DNA from: Gnetum montanum | Taxonomy: Eukaryota; Streptophyta; Gnetopsida; Gnetales; Gnetaceae | Assembly: GCA_015680685.1 (NCBI GenBank) | Contig: MNCI01027397.1 | Coordinates: 19,570 to 83,569, forward strand | Reading direction: 5' to 3' | Length of the DNA stretch: 64,000 bases | Shown here: positions 34,600 to 46,539 of the stretch, piece after piece | Layout of the letters: every line of letters starts with the position of its first letter | Numbering within the stretch: the first letter of the stretch is position 1 | Program-made: the position numbers and the translations under genes | Notes under the pieces: model-generated | Told to the model about the DNA's origin: nothing | Databases searched by the model: none | What the model saw: the letters and a program-made list of their open reading frames with translations, nothing else

Positions 34600-35331
34600 T
34601 GAAACCCCAAGTTCAAACTTGCAAGAGATATTAAATAAGAAAGGAAAATAATTCTTTATTCTTGCCAAAATTCATGATAGAGTTACAAAGTTAGAAATAA
34701 CTTACCCAAGGATATACAAGGACTCAAGAGAATCATACTTACAACTCCTCACATAATGCTCAAATTATAATGATTGAAAGTCTTAACTGGAGCTCAACTC
34801 TTTGTTAAGACTTTCATCCAGGCTCTTACACAATTCTATCCTCTCCTCTTGTCTTACTTAATTGAAGGCTTGGATCTCTTTTATAGTTTCTTTTAAATGT
34901 TCCTTCATCTTCTCTTCTTTTTGGAAATCAAATTGAAGTTTGTTGGAATCCGTATGAGACATCTTGGAGTAGCTTGAGATGTCTTTCTTGAAAAAGAATC
35001 ATCTTAGAGAAAATGTCTTATGAAAATGGGAGATGTCTTTGAAAGAAATGAGATGTCTCCCTCTAGTTTTTAGCAATCTTAGAATATGTCTTTCTTCAAC
35101 ATGAGATGTCTTTGCTAGCCTCGAGATGTCTTGACAAAAAGAAATATTAGGGATGAAAACTCTTCTTGAAGGTTCTACAAGTGGAATGCACATTCCTTTT
35201 GCCTTCTTTTACATCTTGAATAGCATAACAATGCAAAAAAAGAAAAAGAAAAAAAAGAAACCAAAGAAATAAACAACATACACTAAAACATAGTTTGAGG
35301 ATGATACATGAGTTGGGTGATGTACTCATCA
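34600..35331 (-). repeat. 3' LTR of element F
   Basis: The sense strand starts TGATGAGTACATCACCC (ending at 35331). Its U3 aligns with 39500-39874, including an AGATGTCT cluster (34955-35135). The TATA box is at 34878-34885 (sense TATAAAAG). The lower edge is uncertain. Confidence 0.65.
34955..35135. promoter_or_regulatory. AGATGTCT/AGACATCT cluster in a gypsy LTR (F 3' LTR)
   Basis: About seven motif copies, including GAGACATCTT, GAGATGTCTTTC and GAGATGTCTCCC. The cluster resembles those in copia LTRs at 7487 and 11820. Confidence 0.65.
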
Positions 35332-35347
35332 TCTTTTCCATCTTTAG
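35332..35347 (-). promoter_or_regulatory. Polypurine tract of element F
   Basis: The sense strand reads CTAAAGATGGAAAAGA just before TGATGAG. Confidence 0.55.
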
Positions 35348-35399
35348 AATTCAAACTTGTTTCAAGTTGACTGTACATTGGGGATAGCATTAAGACTGC

Positions 35400-36720
35400 A
35401 CAAAGCCAAATACTTTTCATAAACTCAAATTGCATTTTTAGGTCCCTCAGCATTCCAATGCATCAGATATTTATGCACCTTTTTGTTTCTTGTGGTCCTA
35501 GCTTTCCTTGCTTGTAACACCAAAGGTTTCTTGGTAACTTAGATGGCCTTGGATGATCAAGTGCATATTTGAGGATTTATAGACTATCCTCCAAGTTAGA
35601 GGTAGACACCTTACCATGGTAATGGATCAAATCTAAAACATTGAATACATAAGGAAATGGAAAATGGTTATAATGTCAATTTAATAAGCATTGTTATTTA
35701 CATTGGCCCTAATCTAAAATGGACCAATCTTCTTAGATTTAACCTTGAACAAGTTTATATTCCTTAGCCTCCTCACCTAAATGAAGCCACACATAATCCC
35801 CAACACTAAAGACCACCTTCCTTTTTTTCAAGTTCCTTTTAGTAGCAACTTCTTTGGCCTTGTCTTCACTTGCTTATGCATGTCTTGCATACTTTTAACA
35901 AAATTAGAGCTAACATGGGTGCACTCATCAAATTGCTTCAAATCATCTACCACTCTAGGAGCATAGCCATAGTTTTATTGAAATGGACTCTTCCCAATGT
36001 TAGAGTGACAAAAATTATTGTAACTAAACTTAGCATGTAACAAAATATTTTCCTACCTATTGGACTAATAGTCACAAAGATACTTCAAAATTTTGAACAA
36101 TGATTTATTGACAACTTTAGTTTGGAAATTAGTTTATGGATGATAGACAGTTGAAAAAGATAATTTGGTAGCTAAAAATTTCCACAATGACGTCTAAAAA
36201 TGACTTGTAAATTTAACATCCCTATCACTTACAATATTCAATGGAAGACCATGTAATTTTAAAACATTTTTAAAATACAAATGACAAAAATGGGATGCAT
36301 CATTGCTTCTTTTACAATGAATAAAATGGATCATTTTAGTAAATCTATTAAGAAAAAAAAAAAACAAAAATGGAATCATGGCCAACTTGTGTCTTGGTAA
36401 TACCACAAATAAAATCCATGGAAACACTTTCGCATGGAGCATTAGGAATGGATAAAGGTAAGTAATTTCTAATAATGCCTTTAACCCCTTTAAATTTTTG
36501 GCAATCAAAACACTCTCTAACAAATTTATTAATTTCATTTCTAATACCTGGCCAATAGTAGTTATTCCCCACAAGTTCATAGATCTTGTTCATATCCATG
36601 TATCCAACCATAGTGCCATTACATTCTTCCTTCAATATTTTGGACTTGAAATCATATTTTGGTATATATATGTTACCATTTTTGAAGAGGATGCCTTGTT
36701 GTAGATGATAGTCTCTGAAA
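35400..36720 (-). pseudogene. Integrase of element F
   Basis: The minus strand starts with DYHLQQGILFKNGNIYIP and the zinc-binding head (YYWPGIRNEI, CFDCQKFKG; the CxxC is kept). It continues to the core with SVSMDFICGITKTQVGHDSI and, in an overlapping frame, MIHFIHCKRSNDASHF and LPLNIVSDRDVKFTSHF. The first two catalytic Asp residues of the DDE triad are visible; I did not find the Glu segment. The C-terminal part has VKSMQDMHKQVKTR and, after frameshifts, DYVWLHLGEE (family GDLVWVHLRKE). It joins cDNA to host DNA. Frameshifts at about 36350 and an A-tract of twelve bases in it make it dead. Confidence 0.85.
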
Positions 36721-38214
36721 CACTACCAAAAATTCATTTCGTAAACTTCTGGCCTTGTAGCCCTCACCCTATGAAACCTGAGGCTGAAATCTCATTGTAA
36801 AATGTGAAGATTATAATCCATGAGATGCAATTTCACATACTTTAGCTTTTGGTGTTGAAAAATGCCTCATAATCAACCCCCAAGTGAAAATAGTCATATT
36901 ATGCCTATATTTGGGTTGGGGGTGGTTAAAAATGCCTTTTGGATTGCCAAAATTGGCATTTTGATGGGTTTTGTAGGGGGTATAACATTTACTACATTGG
37001 AAACACCTGTGGAGGGTGTAAAATCACCCATGCATACTTTCGAGGGTATAATTCTTACCCCCACAACATTGCTAGTACATCCCCTAGCATTGCACCTTCC
37101 CCAACCCCCCCACCCCCCNNNNNNNNNNNNNNNNNNNNNNNNNNNNNNNNNNNNNNNNNNNNNNNNNNNNNNNNNNNNNNNNNNNNNNNNNNNNNNNNNN
37201 NNNNNNNNNNTTGCTATTGGAAGGCTTAGCATGGATGGAAGAAGCAAGTGTGGGTGAAATTCATATTTACTATTTTTATTAAATGAAATGGTTTTGATAC
37301 CATGGGGGTAGAAAAACTTATCATACATAGTAACCCGACTAGATTTGTACACCTACAATACCTACACATAGGCAAAAATTTGTTAGCAATTAGGCAAAAA
37401 TTTATAATTATATTTGTGGCCAAAACCTTATAAAAACCAAGCCATAACACCATAGAGGGGTTCCATGAATTTTGAAATTGCACTCTTTTGACATTTAAGA
37501 GCTTTGGAGAACTTGCAAACATAAAGCTTTTGAATCATTCCCCAATGTGGAACTTGGAGTCGTTATAATCATTGTTTGATCACTGGAGATTGTGTGGCAT
37601 TTTGCACCAATGTTGAGCACCTTGTGCTTTGAGACTTCTAGTGTGGCTCTTCTTGGGAAGTAAAAGCTCCCACACATCTCATCCCCCTGCATCATCAACA
37701 TTGTAGATCAAGTGTGGATCACAACAAGGTTTGATAGCATTGGGCATTATGGAACCTTTGGATTGTGAAGTTGGCTATGGTATTCAAAGTCTCCAGCTTC
37801 AATAGACTCCAAACCCCCATCAAAGTGAACCCCCTACTACCTTAGGAACATCTTGTACAAATTCTTTGAATCCTCTTTATTTTTATTAAAATAAAGTTTA
37901 TAGTTCTATTTGTGTGCAAGGTAGATCATAATTAATTTTTCCTATTCTATGCATTTATTTTCAAGATATGTATTGCATTTTTATTTTTCTATTCCCATTT
38001 ACATTTTGTAAGTCCTTGGGGTGATCTGTTGGACCATCCAAGGCACCTTAGATCCTATTTTTGGTGGAGGCCCTTGGGATCCAAGTTTAAAGCTATTTCA
38101 CTAGAACTTTTAGTTTTTTCAACTATTAAGATTTTTAGTCATTATAGTCTCTTCACCTATCCATTCTACCTAGCAAGGAAGTTTAAATATCCTTCCAAAC
38201 CTCTTCAACATTAT
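36721..38214. mobile_element. Foreign block in element F, possible CACTA-type end
   Basis: F homology ends at 36720 and the next bases are CACTACCAAAAATTC, resembling the CACTA terminal motif of plant En/Spm DNA transposons. RNase H of F resumes on the far side at about 38215. Inside are an unsequenced gap (37119-37210), a poly-C flank and no recognised transposase. I did not find a matching inverted end, so the class is a guess from one terminus. Confidence 0.3.
37119..37210. other. Assembly gap (92 N)
   Basis: A run of N next to a C-rich stretch. Reading frames predicted across it are artificial. Confidence 1.
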
Positions 38215-38540
38215 AATCATGAGGATACAAGGAAATCAAAGTTTCAAGTTCTTATACTTGAGTACAAGAGTAATTCACAACATGAATTCTTGAAAGAGCA
38301 TCTACCACTACATTTTTTTCCCTTTTATGTTTTAGAACAATATGAAATTATTTGAATTGATCTATCTGCTTCGTATGCTTTACACTTAATTTCTTTTAAG
38401 AATTCAAAAATTGAAGTGCCCTATGATTAGTAAATAGAAGAAACTTTGATCCTAGTAAGTAATGTCTCCAGTTTTTGATGGCTTGAAGTATAGCATATAA
38501 CTTCTTTTCATACACATTATACTTTTGTCTAAACTCATTT
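38215..38540 (-). pseudogene. RNase H of element F
   Basis: Eighty minus-strand codons read QKYNVYEKKLYAILQAIKNW, then RHYLLGSKFLLFTNHRALQF and VVVDALSR, a textbook gypsy RNase H (YS-x-YEKEL-AI...WRHYLLG...TDH-x-ALQ...ADALSR). The catalytic TDH is TNH, and two stops interrupt. The enzyme would remove RNA from the RNA-DNA hybrid. Directly upstream in sense the frame enters gag, with no RT in between, so an internal deletion joined gag to RNase H. Confidence 0.9.
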
Positions 38541-39470
38541 AATTTTATAGAAAAAATATAGTTGTCTTACCTTCTTAAGGCAACACACCTCTAATAGTAA
38601 GCCTTGGTTCCTTACCCTTCTCCTTAGTTCCTTCCTCACCTTTAGAAGCCTTGGATTCCTTACCCTTAGAAGATTTGGGATCTTTATTGTAGCCTTGAAA
38701 TTTCTTCTTAGCTTTAAGAGCCAATTCAAAAGCCTCATCTAATGTTTTGGACTCATAGAATGTTAGCTCTTGTTGGTATTCTTTATTTAATCCTCCTTGA
38801 AAATTGGATGCTTGCTCATAATCATCTCAATAAACCTTTTCAAGTCTTAAAAATTTGCAAAAATTCATGTAAAAGTCCTTAACACTCTTGTTGTCTTGTC
38901 TTAGATACGTTAATTTTTGAATTGCTTCTTACCTATGCTAGGTCTTCTGAAGTTTTTGTTTGAAGACAGATTGTGTTAGGGACCAATTTTTGCTAGAATT
39001 TCTATTAGTTAAATGGTAAGCATGGCTCTCCTTTCTCCACAAAATTTGTGCCATACCATCAAGCTTTGTTTCAGCATATGGTACATTTTGATGATTTTCC
39101 ACATCTTCTAGCTCAAAGTACTTGTTCAAAGTCTTGAGCTAAGAAAGGAAAGATTAAGTTTCTTTCATCTCATTGAAGATCTTCACTTCCACATGATGCA
39201 TCCTAGAGGCATGCCTAAAAATCCTAGCAAAAGTAATCTCTAATTATTTCTTTAGATTTCCTTAAGTTCTAGAAGTAGATCCATTATTCCTCCATCTTGG
39301 AAATTTGAGCCTATTGGACTTTGATCCAACAATTGGAGAAAAAGGATTTTCATCAGAGTACTAGTATTTTCCAATGTCTTTATCCCCAAAAGGAATGTCA
39401 TCTTTAAGATCAGGCATGGATGGTTGCCTTGATGAAGAACCCCTTGATGAAGAAAATTTAGAGTTGACAT
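38541..39470 (-). pseudogene. Gag of element F
   Basis: The minus strand has MNKYFELEDVENHQ and LDGMAQILWRKE (39129-39040), then in another frame VKDFYMNFCKFLRLE, FQGGLNKEYQQELTFYE and TLDEAFELALKAKKKFQGY, followed by a Lys/Glu/Ser-rich tail. This is the Retrotrans_gag order F-x-x-L...F-x-x-GL...L-x-x-A-x-x-x-A. No zinc knuckle remains. It is a pseudogene and ends at the deletion into RNase H near 38540. Confidence 0.75.
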
Positions 39471-39499
39471 CTAGGCACTCCAACTTGGATTGTGGGTAC

Positions 39500-39874
39500 T
39501 CTTATGAACCCCTTTATGCAAATAGACTCATCTCAGAGGAGACGTCTTGTGAGTATGGGAGACATCTTAGAGAAGACATATTACATAAGATTTCTTGAGT
39601 GAGACATATTGGGAAGATAGAAGAAATCTCTCTTGAGTTTTTAGCAATATCAAAAGATGTCTTCCTTTAGCGTGAGACATCTTGGCTAGCCTTGAAATGT
39701 CTTAATAGAGAGAACTATTAAGGATGAACACTCTTCTCGAAGTTCCCACAGTCTGCCTTCTCTTGACTCTTAAATAGAAAAATAACACAAAAATAAAAAA
39801 GCACTAAAGAAATAAAGAAAATACACTAAAAGATAATTTAAGTATGGTACACATGTTGGGTGATGTCTTGATCA
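39500..39874 (-). repeat. Partial 5' LTR of element F
   Basis: It aligns with the U3 of the LTR at 34600-35331 and shares the outer end (sense TGATCAAGACATCACCC). R, U5 and primer site are missing before gag. It carries an AGATGTCT-type cluster at 39520-39700 with several GAGACAT cores. The flanking 39875-39895 (ATTTG onward) is E1 sequence. Confidence 0.7.
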
Positions 39875-39895
39875 ATTTGTTTTTATGATGAGATT
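39875..39895 (+). other. Short E1 RT remnant between two insertions
   Basis: These 21 bases read in frame into 49146 onward as FYDEITGI once element AB is removed, matching the SYDEIPGI segment of Athila/Tat RT. The last five bases are the AGATT target of AB. Confidence 0.65.
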
Positions 39896-40777
39896 TGATA
39901 AGTGGTGAGATACCCCTACGCCCAACCATATGAATCACAAGTGTTCACGCATGATCTAGTCAAATTCTGTGGATGGGACTAGTTGTGGCATCTAGATTGT
40001 TATGCTTTAATCATAGTTCACTATCTTCCCACTTGGACTAGTGGTAGCTTTTTCACATATGGTTCAGTCCAAAGTGAGGCATATGAGGTTTTCTAATCCT
40101 ATGCTACTCCTAGTGATGATAAAGAGATGAATTAATTAAGCTACTGAACAATGGAAAGTGAAATCTAACTAGCCTACGCGTGATGGGTATCTACTCTTAA
40201 TTGTTTGTATATGTCTTGGAATTTTTGAGACTACTTTTGGGATTGCCAAGTGTATGTCACTAGGTGTGCCAAATGATACATTGCTGGATTACCAAGTACT
40301 TACACTTAAAATGCTCATGATTAAGGTGTATGCATTCTGCTTAATAACAAGAATAGTAAATAGCAATAAATGGAAAAATTAAATAAAGAGAATAGTAAAT
40401 AATTAAAAAATTAAATAAATAATTAAAGCAATAATAAATTTAAGTGAATGTAGCAATGATGGAAGTAATCTCAATATTTATTTCTAGTCATGTAATGTGT
40501 CCAAGTACGTCACACTCAAACAAAGGTGCCATATGACTACAAACATGACATTGCCAGCATGCACTGGAAATAATAGAACTCTAAGAAAGACTATCAAAAA
40601 CTAAAAACTAAAACTATCTTCTCTCTATTGTTGTTTAAACCATGCACCCAAGTGTTGTATTTATAGGCTAGCATGGAGGAGATGATATTGGATATCTGAC
40701 ATTGCTTCCTAGGCTTTGATATTAGGTATTTGATATTAGATATCTGATATTGGGGCTGATAGATTCATTACTCATCA
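39896..40777 (-). repeat. 3' LTR of element AB (LTR A)
   Basis: It runs from TGATAAGTGGTGAG to TTCATTACTCATCA on the plus strand. It aligns with 48267-49145 over nearly all its length except the artefact block in B. The TATA box is at 40658-40665, followed by a GATATC/GATATT-rich block at 40680-40760. Confidence 0.92.
40658..40665 (-). promoter_or_regulatory. TATA boxes of the AB LTR
   Basis: The sense strand reads CCTATAAATAC here. The partner LTR has the box at 49012-49019 (TATAAATAC). Confidence 0.55.
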
Positions 40778-40790
40778 TACCCCCATGACT
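40778..40790 (-). promoter_or_regulatory. Polypurine tract of element AB
   Basis: The sense strand reads TCATGGGGGTA directly before TGATGAG. Element C has the same tract (63101-63112) and E1 has CGTGGAGGATA. Confidence 0.75.
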
Positions 40791-41000
40791 GAATGGAAAT
40801 GTATCCTCAAGTTAAACAAAATAAGGAAAAAGTTCTATACAAAATATTGGGAACATATGGAATTATTGACTAACTTAAAAAACAAACAAAATAATTGACT
40901 CTTACATGCCACAGTGGTGTAGTCCAAAAATGGAACACAATATTACAAGACAAAAATTGGGAAGGTCATGTGATGCCTGGAGGCAATGGCTCCTCCATTG
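40791..41000 (-). other. Short 3' untranslated stretch of AB
   Basis: Alignable with bases 63101-63230 of element C, for example around ACAAAATATTGGGA and GGATTATTGACT. Confidence 0.6.
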
Positions 41001-43720
41001 GTTACTTTCCTTTGTCACTAGGCTTGTGAAATTTGTAGTGATCAAGCAATGCCTACAACGTTTCTTCTTCCATCTATGTATTGTGTACTATCTAGGCTAC
41101 TGAACTGATGTGTGCTGGTGTTGGTAAATCCCAAGGACATGGCAACTACAAAAACATTTGATTGGCCTTCACGTACTAGGTTGCAAACCTTTATCATTCT
41201 TTCTCAAAGGCCCTAGCTTTTTCTCTCAATTCATGATAATCTATCAGTCTCCTGGCTAGTTTTAAGGTAACATCCCTCTATATATGGTAGTAAGCTTTAA
41301 TCACCTCCAATTTTGAGTTTGCCACATGCAGCTTCTACAAAGCATCTTTCCAATATACAAACTTTTTTTCATACAATGTATGGGTGGTCGCTACTTGCTT
41401 CTCTAGCTCGTTCTGAGGTCAACCTGCTGTTAACATGGCAAGGTTGGTATATTTGAGGTTAGACAACACCATGTATTCTTTCAAATCTTTGATCTATAGG
41501 TCTTTATTCTTTACATATGCTTGTTGGACTAGTGCATATCTATCTAGAATTGGCTACTACTCAGGATTTTATGCTAATAGAAACCTAATGCGAGCTTTAG
41601 CCATCTAGATTTCCATCCCATTTATTTGCTTATACATGCCTACTTGGTTGTGAAAGTGTTCCTTCAATTTTTCATGCTTGTTGGCCTCATTCTACCATGT
41701 GCTGATTTTTATTGTAGACTTCTGTCAAATAGCATGGACCTCCTCCATTGAGAGGGCTTTGTTTTCTTTTACTAATTTATTAATGTCTTGGTTGACCCTC
41801 ACTAGTTGTTCTCTTAATTGGTGGCTACTCTCCTCAAGAATGTTCTTTTGCATTTCAATTGTGATGAACCTTTAATTTTCAAAGGTGAGCTGCTTATTTT
41901 CCTCTTGCACAATAGTCAATGTCTTTTTATATGCATAGGATTGTGCATCAATAACTAAGTCATTCTAGATCACTTTATCCTTTTCTTGTTCTATAGCTAT
42001 GGTCTCCTTAGTCAGCTTGGACAATAGCTCCATCCTAAATTATTCTAGCTGGTCAGACATAACAAATTGGGTAGGGTCCCATCATTTAGCTCTTAGGGCA
42101 ACTAGCTCTTGTTGTAACCTTTGCACTTTTGCTTTGCATGCTCTACCCTAACTTTAGTCATAACTAGATTTCCTTTAGCTAACTTCAATAGCTATGAGGT
42201 CTAATTGTGTTGTAGTGACATCATTGGGGATGTTAAATAGGGTGGTCATCACTTGCCTTGTTTGCAGCAAGTGATCTAGCACATCCTCATGCACCACAGG
42301 AGTCATCGAAGTCCCAGCCAACATCTGTGTGCATCTTTGGTCCTAGTAGGATCTACTAGGGGCACAACAAGAACATTAAATAATTCTTTAATGTGATTTG
42401 TAATCACTTCTACTTCACCTGCCACATCCTGATGGTGCATTACCACAACTATGGCACCTTCTATAGTTTCAAGCATTACTTGAAAGGATGCAGCATTTCC
42501 AAAGATTTTCTTGGACCACTAGGATTCTCCTCTTGATTGTAATGAGATCTCTCCCCTTGTTAGATTGGTTGAAATGGTGGGCTATATGGCATCATTGATT
42601 ACTTTGAAAAGATTGGACTCATCTTTGCTTCCCCAACTAATAGCTTTAGCAATTTTTTGTAGATGGCTCATTAAGGATCTGTAATCTTGCAACAGTGGTG
42701 GTGGTGGAGGTTGTGTTTCTGCACATTTTTTAGGCTCATGTTGTACTTTTGCTTTGGGCTCTGCTTCCTTCTCCAATTCTTGTTTTTCACCAAGATCTTT
42801 CCTTGATGTGGCATGTTTGAGTAACTCTATGAAAGAAGCATTGTAAGCCTATATGGGGATATCATTTATGTACCCTATGATTCTAGCATGCTTGCATAGC
42901 CTTCTGATTAGGAAAGAGAATGGGAGTCTTGGCTTCTCTACCTTTTTCTCCTTGAATCACCTTTGAATTTTGGTGAAGAAAAATTGGGGAAGGTTGGCCA
43001 TGTATTTGCCCATTAAGGTAATACTTCCCCTAGCTATGTATGTTGAAATCCTATTAAGCCCTTTGGTTGGAAAGAGATGGTATGTACCAATCTTAAAGTT
43101 TGTCTTCTCCTCCAGAGTTAGTTCATTACATGTTTTGTCTTCTTTGTTGTATGCTCATTTTAGCCATAGTTTTCTAGTGTCAGGGTTAGATCTAGTGCAT
43201 AGATGGGCTGTCTTAGCCACTTAGTTTGGCAGATTAAGGGCTATTGCAATTGTCTTAATTGAAAAAAGATACATTAACTCCATAGATGTTTATAGTGGTT
43301 CCTTTATCTTTGTTATGCCAAAATTAGTGAGTCTTGCTAAGGCACCATTTGCCACTATCCAGAAGAATGGGCCACAAGGATGATGCTTGAAGTTGCATTC
43401 GAACAGCTTCTAGAGAAAACTCCATAAATGGGATAAAATTCATTTGCATGATGATCATGGTTAATGTGAAATTTTCTTGAATACCTGTGAGGCAATCAGG
43501 GGAAAGCGTGAGATGTTGTCCTTGTATGGTAGTTGGTGGTTCTACAACCTCTCCTTGGACCAATTGTCTAGTAGCAAGGGCCTCTTGATGGATGCTGAAA
43601 GATTGGGCTTTCTACTCTTCATGTTTTGCTAACTCACCCTGCTATCCCCTACCACCTTGCAAACATTTGGGTGGTCTTTGTGAAGGTTCTCCCTATGCAC
43701 CTCTTTTTGGAACCATCTAT
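41000..43720 (-). pseudogene. Second ORF of AB: plant-transposon-protein-like plus coiled coil
   Basis: The minus strand reads, with a few stops, ELTLEEKTNFKIGTYHLFPT, ARGSITLMGKYMANLPQFF and PRLPFSFLIRRLCKHA around 43130-42890. This resembles the 'putative plant transposon protein' domain of Athila-type second ORFs (I believe Pfam PF20167). An open stretch of 64 codons (42776-42582) then gives an acidic/Pro-rich hinge with QPPPPPLLQDY. From 42100 to 41150 follows a long Glu/Lys/Gln-rich series such as LREQLVRVNQDINKLVKENK with heptad character, so a coiled coil is likely. Its function is unknown. E1 has a similar Lys/Glu-rich region at 57200-58260. Confidence 0.6.
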
Positions 43721-46200
43721 AATCAAGTAAAGATCAAGTGTTACTAAGGTTGTATTCTTTATCATTAGTTAGTTTATACCTTACATGTTACCTTAGTTCA
43801 TTAAGTTCTTAGTTCATATGACTACAGAGTTAGAAAAAATTTTAAGAAAAATCCTCAAAAAGTGTTTATCTCCTTGTTTGACCTTACATAGTTGATTTCT
43901 TTTTTCTTATGTATGGCTTGTAATGATGGTTGTGGTCCCTTAGGTGGAAAAATTAAGGTTTTTGGCATTAATACAATTAATTATTCATGATAATGCCTAA
44001 ATTTTTTAATACTCTTACCCTTATAATACCTTCTAGGTGATAGTAAATTATCATCAATTGAAACAAGTTTTTCACACAAGCACCCCCCCACAACTAACTT
44101 GAACACTTCAGGTTCAGATAGGTCGAAACGACATGGAAATCGAAGTGGTAGAGAGCCAAATATCGTAAGTGGAATGTGGTTGCATAGAGATCTAAGTTGT
44201 GAGAGAAAATTTGAACAACTCCCCTAGTAGCAAATGATGAAAATGAAGTTTGGGCACTGTAGGGGTCATATATATAGGTTTTGTGCAGCCCAACATTGGG
44301 TATCCAACATTACATCCAAACTAATATTGGGTAGTTGATATCAAGGTACATGAATCTATAGTAAGTGGGGAAACTAAGCATGGAAAATAAAGCTTTGGGA
44401 TTGGTTGGAAGGTTTGAAGGTAGTTCCATTATTTTGGATAAGTAGGAAATCGAATGGAGTCACTGGAAGTGGTTGAAGGTGGTGTCATCGATGTGCAAAG
44501 CACTAGAATGAGTAAGAAAAAAGGCATTGAAATCAATGTTGTGGATGGATCAAGTTATATGAGAAGGGAAATAAAAAAATGTAACAATTTAGTGTTTGGA
44601 AGGTGAAGAATAATGTGGTTGTGTTACATAAGTACAAGTCACAAAGATACAAAGTTTTTCCTCCCCAAAGTAGGCGTCAACCGTTAATGCCCTTGTGTAA
44701 CCATACCTAAAAATGTCTGTAGGCACTAAAGGGGTTGAATGCAATGCATACCTATGAAACAAAACAAACATGTTAAAACCACCAATTTGAGATAATAACT
44801 CTATGTTACACACATGATCACCCAGACAATGAGATGAGATGAAGTGTAGAAAGGATTGCAAAAATTGGGATATGAGGTGTCTTACCATGAGCACAATGAA
44901 ACCTTATGTGTTATTAATGGTTAAATAATCATAAGTCCTTCCTTCCAAGATTCAAACCAAGTTCACACCACATTACAATGAAATTGCATTGTTTCATCAT
45001 GTTGGTGAACAACCATAAGACTATCATAGTTGCAAGGAGTAACATCACTTGATGTTTTGTCTAAGGGATGTGCTTTATTATGGCACACATGTTTTTTTGA
45101 TTTTGAGAAGTTTCCAACCTTCAGGCATGGGTACATGTCTTTCCAATGGAACCTACAAAAGTTTATTTAGTGTTGTTTTAGGTTACTCTTACTCCCATTT
45201 TTGTTAGATTTATAAGGATATGATTACAATCTCAGAAACATGATAAAACATATAGAAGTGGCCAAAGAGAATCCACAAATATCCTTGATGTCATACCCTT
45301 TAGATTCTGCCTTGGTTTTGTACTCTTCTACCTAGACATAATGATTATAGATTTATTATTAGGTTGGATGATGGAAAAGAATATCATTATGACCAATGTA
45401 AGAACCTCTTATTAATGGAATGAGTGGATGGATCGTGTGGTCTTAATGTCAAAATAATTAGTCCCTTATGACTTGAAAACATAGAGAAAGCCTCATCTCA
45501 ATGGGCTATATGATCATTTATTCACAAGAAATATTACTCAACAAGAAAAATGAAAATAACAAATAGAAGAAATTGTAAGAAATAGAAAGAACTATTTCAA
45601 GAAATAGGAAAATGACAACAAATTGTAAAACAAAAAGATGAAAAACACTTAAGAATCCTAAAGCTTAGAATGGGGGATAACCCCCATGACTAAACATTTG
45701 GTTGTGATAAGGATTAATAAGTGAATAAATAGGATCCATGCATGTATGAAACATTGGTAACCATTCATGCCCTAGCCACTGGGTGTCTGTTGGTGGTGTG
45801 GTGGATAGGTAGAAAAATCATTGGTCACACACTTGATTGTTACATGTATGGTGGGTCAGGGATGAGGTGTGTTAATGTTATGGATGTCTGACACATGATT
45901 GCACCCTTGATCATGATATGGTATGCATGGATTTGTTTATCTCCCCACATTGTTAGACTCATTGCTTGGGTTTGGGATTGGAGTAATGATGGATAGTGAC
46001 CCTTGTGTATGATCAGAGGATGTCAGTTGTGAAAAGGAAGGTGGTGCACTAGATTGGCACTGTGCTAGTTTAGATGATGTGGTGGGTCCATGTGTGGTTT
46101 GCTTCAGCTTACAACCTTTCCTCCAGAAGGGTTGTTTCGTACATTGTAGTTGAGACCCACTAGTGTGAACATGTTTATGCACATTTGTAGTACAAGTGAG
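43721..46200 (-). other. AB spacer where pol would be expected
   Basis: No protease, RT, RNase H or integrase motif was found in any frame by reading. Near 44235-44345 the minus strand has CCTATATATATGACC next to an AACATTGGGTATCC block, resembling the TATA plus repeat layout of LTRs in this family, so an LTR fragment may be buried here. Bases 44650-44740 match 63838-63910 of element C. The open stretch 44589-44894 (101 codons) lacks family features. Confidence 0.45.
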
Positions 46201-46539
46201 ATTCATTTGTTGATATTGTGGTGTTGAACCTTCCTATGTTGTTGGAGGTGGCATATAATGAGGTGGAGTATGATAATATCAAGGGTAGGATGGATGGTAA
46301 GAGGCACAAGGTGGTGATCCTTCAGGGGATGTCATGGGTTGATGGTACTCGAGAGAGTGGTAGTGGTGATTTGAAGTAGAGGGTGTAGAACTAGTTGGAG
46401 AAACAAGATGTTGAACATAATATTTGTGCAGTTTCGTCAGGTAGGGCTGATTTGGTGATGGCCTCCCCCAGATCTATGGTTATTGCTACTACAGTTGATG
46501 ATCATGTTGAGGCTGGTAATAAGTCCTCCTAGGATGGTA

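Larger units (their letters stand above)
34566..39874 (-). mobile_element. Ty3/gypsy element F (chromovirus-like), nested in E1
   Basis: On the minus strand the order is partial 5' LTR (about 39500-39874), gag (39470-38541), RNase H (38540-38215), integrase (36720-36194, tail to about 35400), purine tract and 3' LTR (to 35331). Protease and RT are missing between gag and RNase H, and a foreign block with an assembly gap lies between RNase H and integrase. Integrase and RNase H wording suits chromovirus-like gypsy, distinct from E1. The 3' LTR lower edge is set only approximately, by where E1 coding stops. Confidence 0.75.

Noticed and set aside
36862-37352. Reading frames of 96-152 codons across the gap
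   Set aside because: They run through 92 Ns and exist only because unknown codons are not stops.
44589-44894. 101-codon minus-strand frame in AB
   Set aside because: The matching region of element C (63838-63910) does not keep the frame, so it is probably leader or spacer sequence.
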